Origin: Accumulibacter sp964428215
GTDB taxonomy: Bacteria; Pseudomonadota; Gammaproteobacteria; Burkholderiales; Rhodocyclaceae
Length of the DNA stretch: 6,398 bases
Direction: 5' to 3'
Assembly (NCBI GenBank): GCA_964428215.1
Contig: CAYRXO010000194.1
Location: forward strand, 1-6,398
The notes beneath the pieces are model-generated. The model saw only the letters and a list, made by a program, of their open reading frames with translations, had not been told where the DNA came from and searched no databases. Positions 5,765-6,398 of the stretch are shown in pieces. Every line of letters starts with the position of its first letter. Position 1 is the first letter of the stretch. Position numbers and translations under genes: made by a program.

Positions 5765-6398
5765 TCAGGAGCCGATCAGCCCGCTGGTCGGTGACGACGG
5801 GTCGGCGGAGTAATACTTGCGCGGCATCCGGCCGGCAAGAAACGCCTCGCGACCGGCTTCGACCGCCTTCTTCATCGCGCTGGCCATCAGCAGCGGATCG
5901 CCGGCATGGGCAATGGCAGTATTCATCAGCACGCCATCGCAACCCAGTTCCATGGCGATCGCCGCGTCGGAAGCGGTGCCGACACCGGCATCGACCAGCA
6001 CCGGCACTTTCGCCTGGTCGATGATCAGGCGCAGATTCCACGGATTGACGATACCCATTCCCGAGCCGATCAGCGATGCCAACGGCATTACCGCCACGCA
6101 GCCGAGCTCTTCGAGCATTTTCGCCTGAATCGGATCGTCGGCGCAGTACACCATCACCTGAAAACCGTCGCGCACCAGCGTAGCGGCCGCTCTCAGCGTT
6201 TCCGGCATGTTCGGGAACAGCGTCGTCGGGTCGCCGAGCACCTCGAGCTTGCACAAGGGGTGGCCGTCGAGCAGTTCGCGCGCCAGACGCAGGGTACGTA
6301 CCGCATCGTCGGCGTTATAGCAGCCGGCGGTATTCGGCAAAATGGTGAATTCGGACGGCGGCAGAACGTCGAGCAGATTCGCTTCGCCGGCATGCTGG
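5765..6398 (-). CDS. thiG: Thiazole synthase ThiG, 5' end beyond the window
   Basis: ThiG assembles the thiazole phosphate moiety of thiamine from 1-deoxy-D-xylulose 5-phosphate, dehydroglycine (from ThiH or ThiO) and sulfur carried on the ThiS thiocarboxylate. About 210 residues are visible (first whole codon at 6397-6395). Family length is about 260, so roughly 50 N-terminal residues are missing to the right of the window. In visible numbering, the landmarks are GEANLLDVLP (4-13), ILPNTAGCYNADDAV (19-33), CKLEVLGD (49-56) with the Schiff-base lysine Lys50, VMPLASLIGSGMGIVNP (103-119), DAGVGTASDAAIAMELG (136-152) and the C-terminal AGRMPRKYYSADPSSPTSGLI (from 188). The internal TTG at 6340 is not a start. 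It is transcribed with trmB; thiS is commonly just upstream in such genomes but is not visible here. Nothing appears broken. Confidence 0.96.
   Translation of the reverse strand, partial: QHAGEANLLDVLPPSEFTILPNTAGCYNADDAVRTLRLARELLDGHPLCKLEVLGDPTTLFPNMPETLRAAATLVRDGFQVMVYCADDPIQAKMLEELGCVAVMPLASLIGSGMGIVNPWNLRLIIDQAKVPVLVDAGVGTASDAAIAMELGCDGVLMNTAIAHAGDPLLMASAMKKAVEAGREAFLAGRMPRKYYSADPSSPTSGLIGS

Noticed and set aside
5763..6254. A 164-codon in-frame upstream extension of trmB, suggesting a fusion
   Set aside because: It is an alternative frame of thiG, whose own frame carries clear catalytic motifs. TrmB starts properly at 5762.
1..6398. CRISPR arrays, insertion sequences, tRNA/rRNA genes, prophage or defence genes
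   Set aside because: No regularly spaced repeats, transposase frames, terminal inverted repeats or RNA-gene signatures were seen; nearly all sequence is explained by conserved genes.

Overview
The window is GC-rich and densely packed, with strong third-position G/C preference. Gene content, gene order and protein motifs point to a Gram-negative betaproteobacterium, most likely of the Rhodocyclales type (Azoarcus/Dechloromonas/Accumulibacter-like). This placement is inferred from recalled gene order and protein style, not from a database search. A TonB-type protein and Sec-type signal peptides confirm a two-membrane cell.

Layout. (1) Positions 1-751, plus strand: the 3' part of a PP2C-family Ser/Thr protein phosphatase whose start lies before the window. 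(2) Positions 752-886: a 135-nt gap with two small inverted repeats, the only plus-strand gap longer than 100 nt. (3) Positions 887-3422, plus strand: a tight, translationally coupled run of rph (RNase PH), rdgB (non-canonical purine NTP pyrophosphatase) and hemW (radical-SAM heme chaperone). The joins are ATGA and TGATG stop/start overlaps. (4) Positions 3385-4434, minus strand: a signal-peptide-bearing ankyrin-repeat protein of unknown role, whose 3' end overlaps hemW tail to tail. (5) Positions 4435-4529: a 95-nt divergent intergenic region with short palindromes. (6) Positions 4530-5063, plus strand: a short TonB-family protein. (7) Positions 5064-6398, minus strand: trmB (tRNA m7G46 methyltransferase), preceded by the 3' part of thiG (thiazole synthase), which runs off the window. 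The thiG-trmB pair is transcribed toward tonB, and the tonB and trmB stop codons abut with no base between them.

How the genes fit together. Most are core housekeeping genes: tRNA 3' trimming (rph), nucleotide-pool cleaning (rdgB), heme delivery (hemW), tRNA modification (trmB) and thiamine synthesis (thiG). The phosphatase probably pairs with a Ser/Thr kinase outside the window. The accessory part is the divergent pair of an exported ankyrin protein and a mini-TonB inserted between two housekeeping blocks. Both are predicted to act in or face the periplasm, and their shared upstream region may co-regulate them, but no function can be assigned to the pair from sequence alone. I found no mobile element, CRISPR array, tRNA, rRNA or clear rho-independent terminator, and nothing that amounts to a convincing undescribed system.
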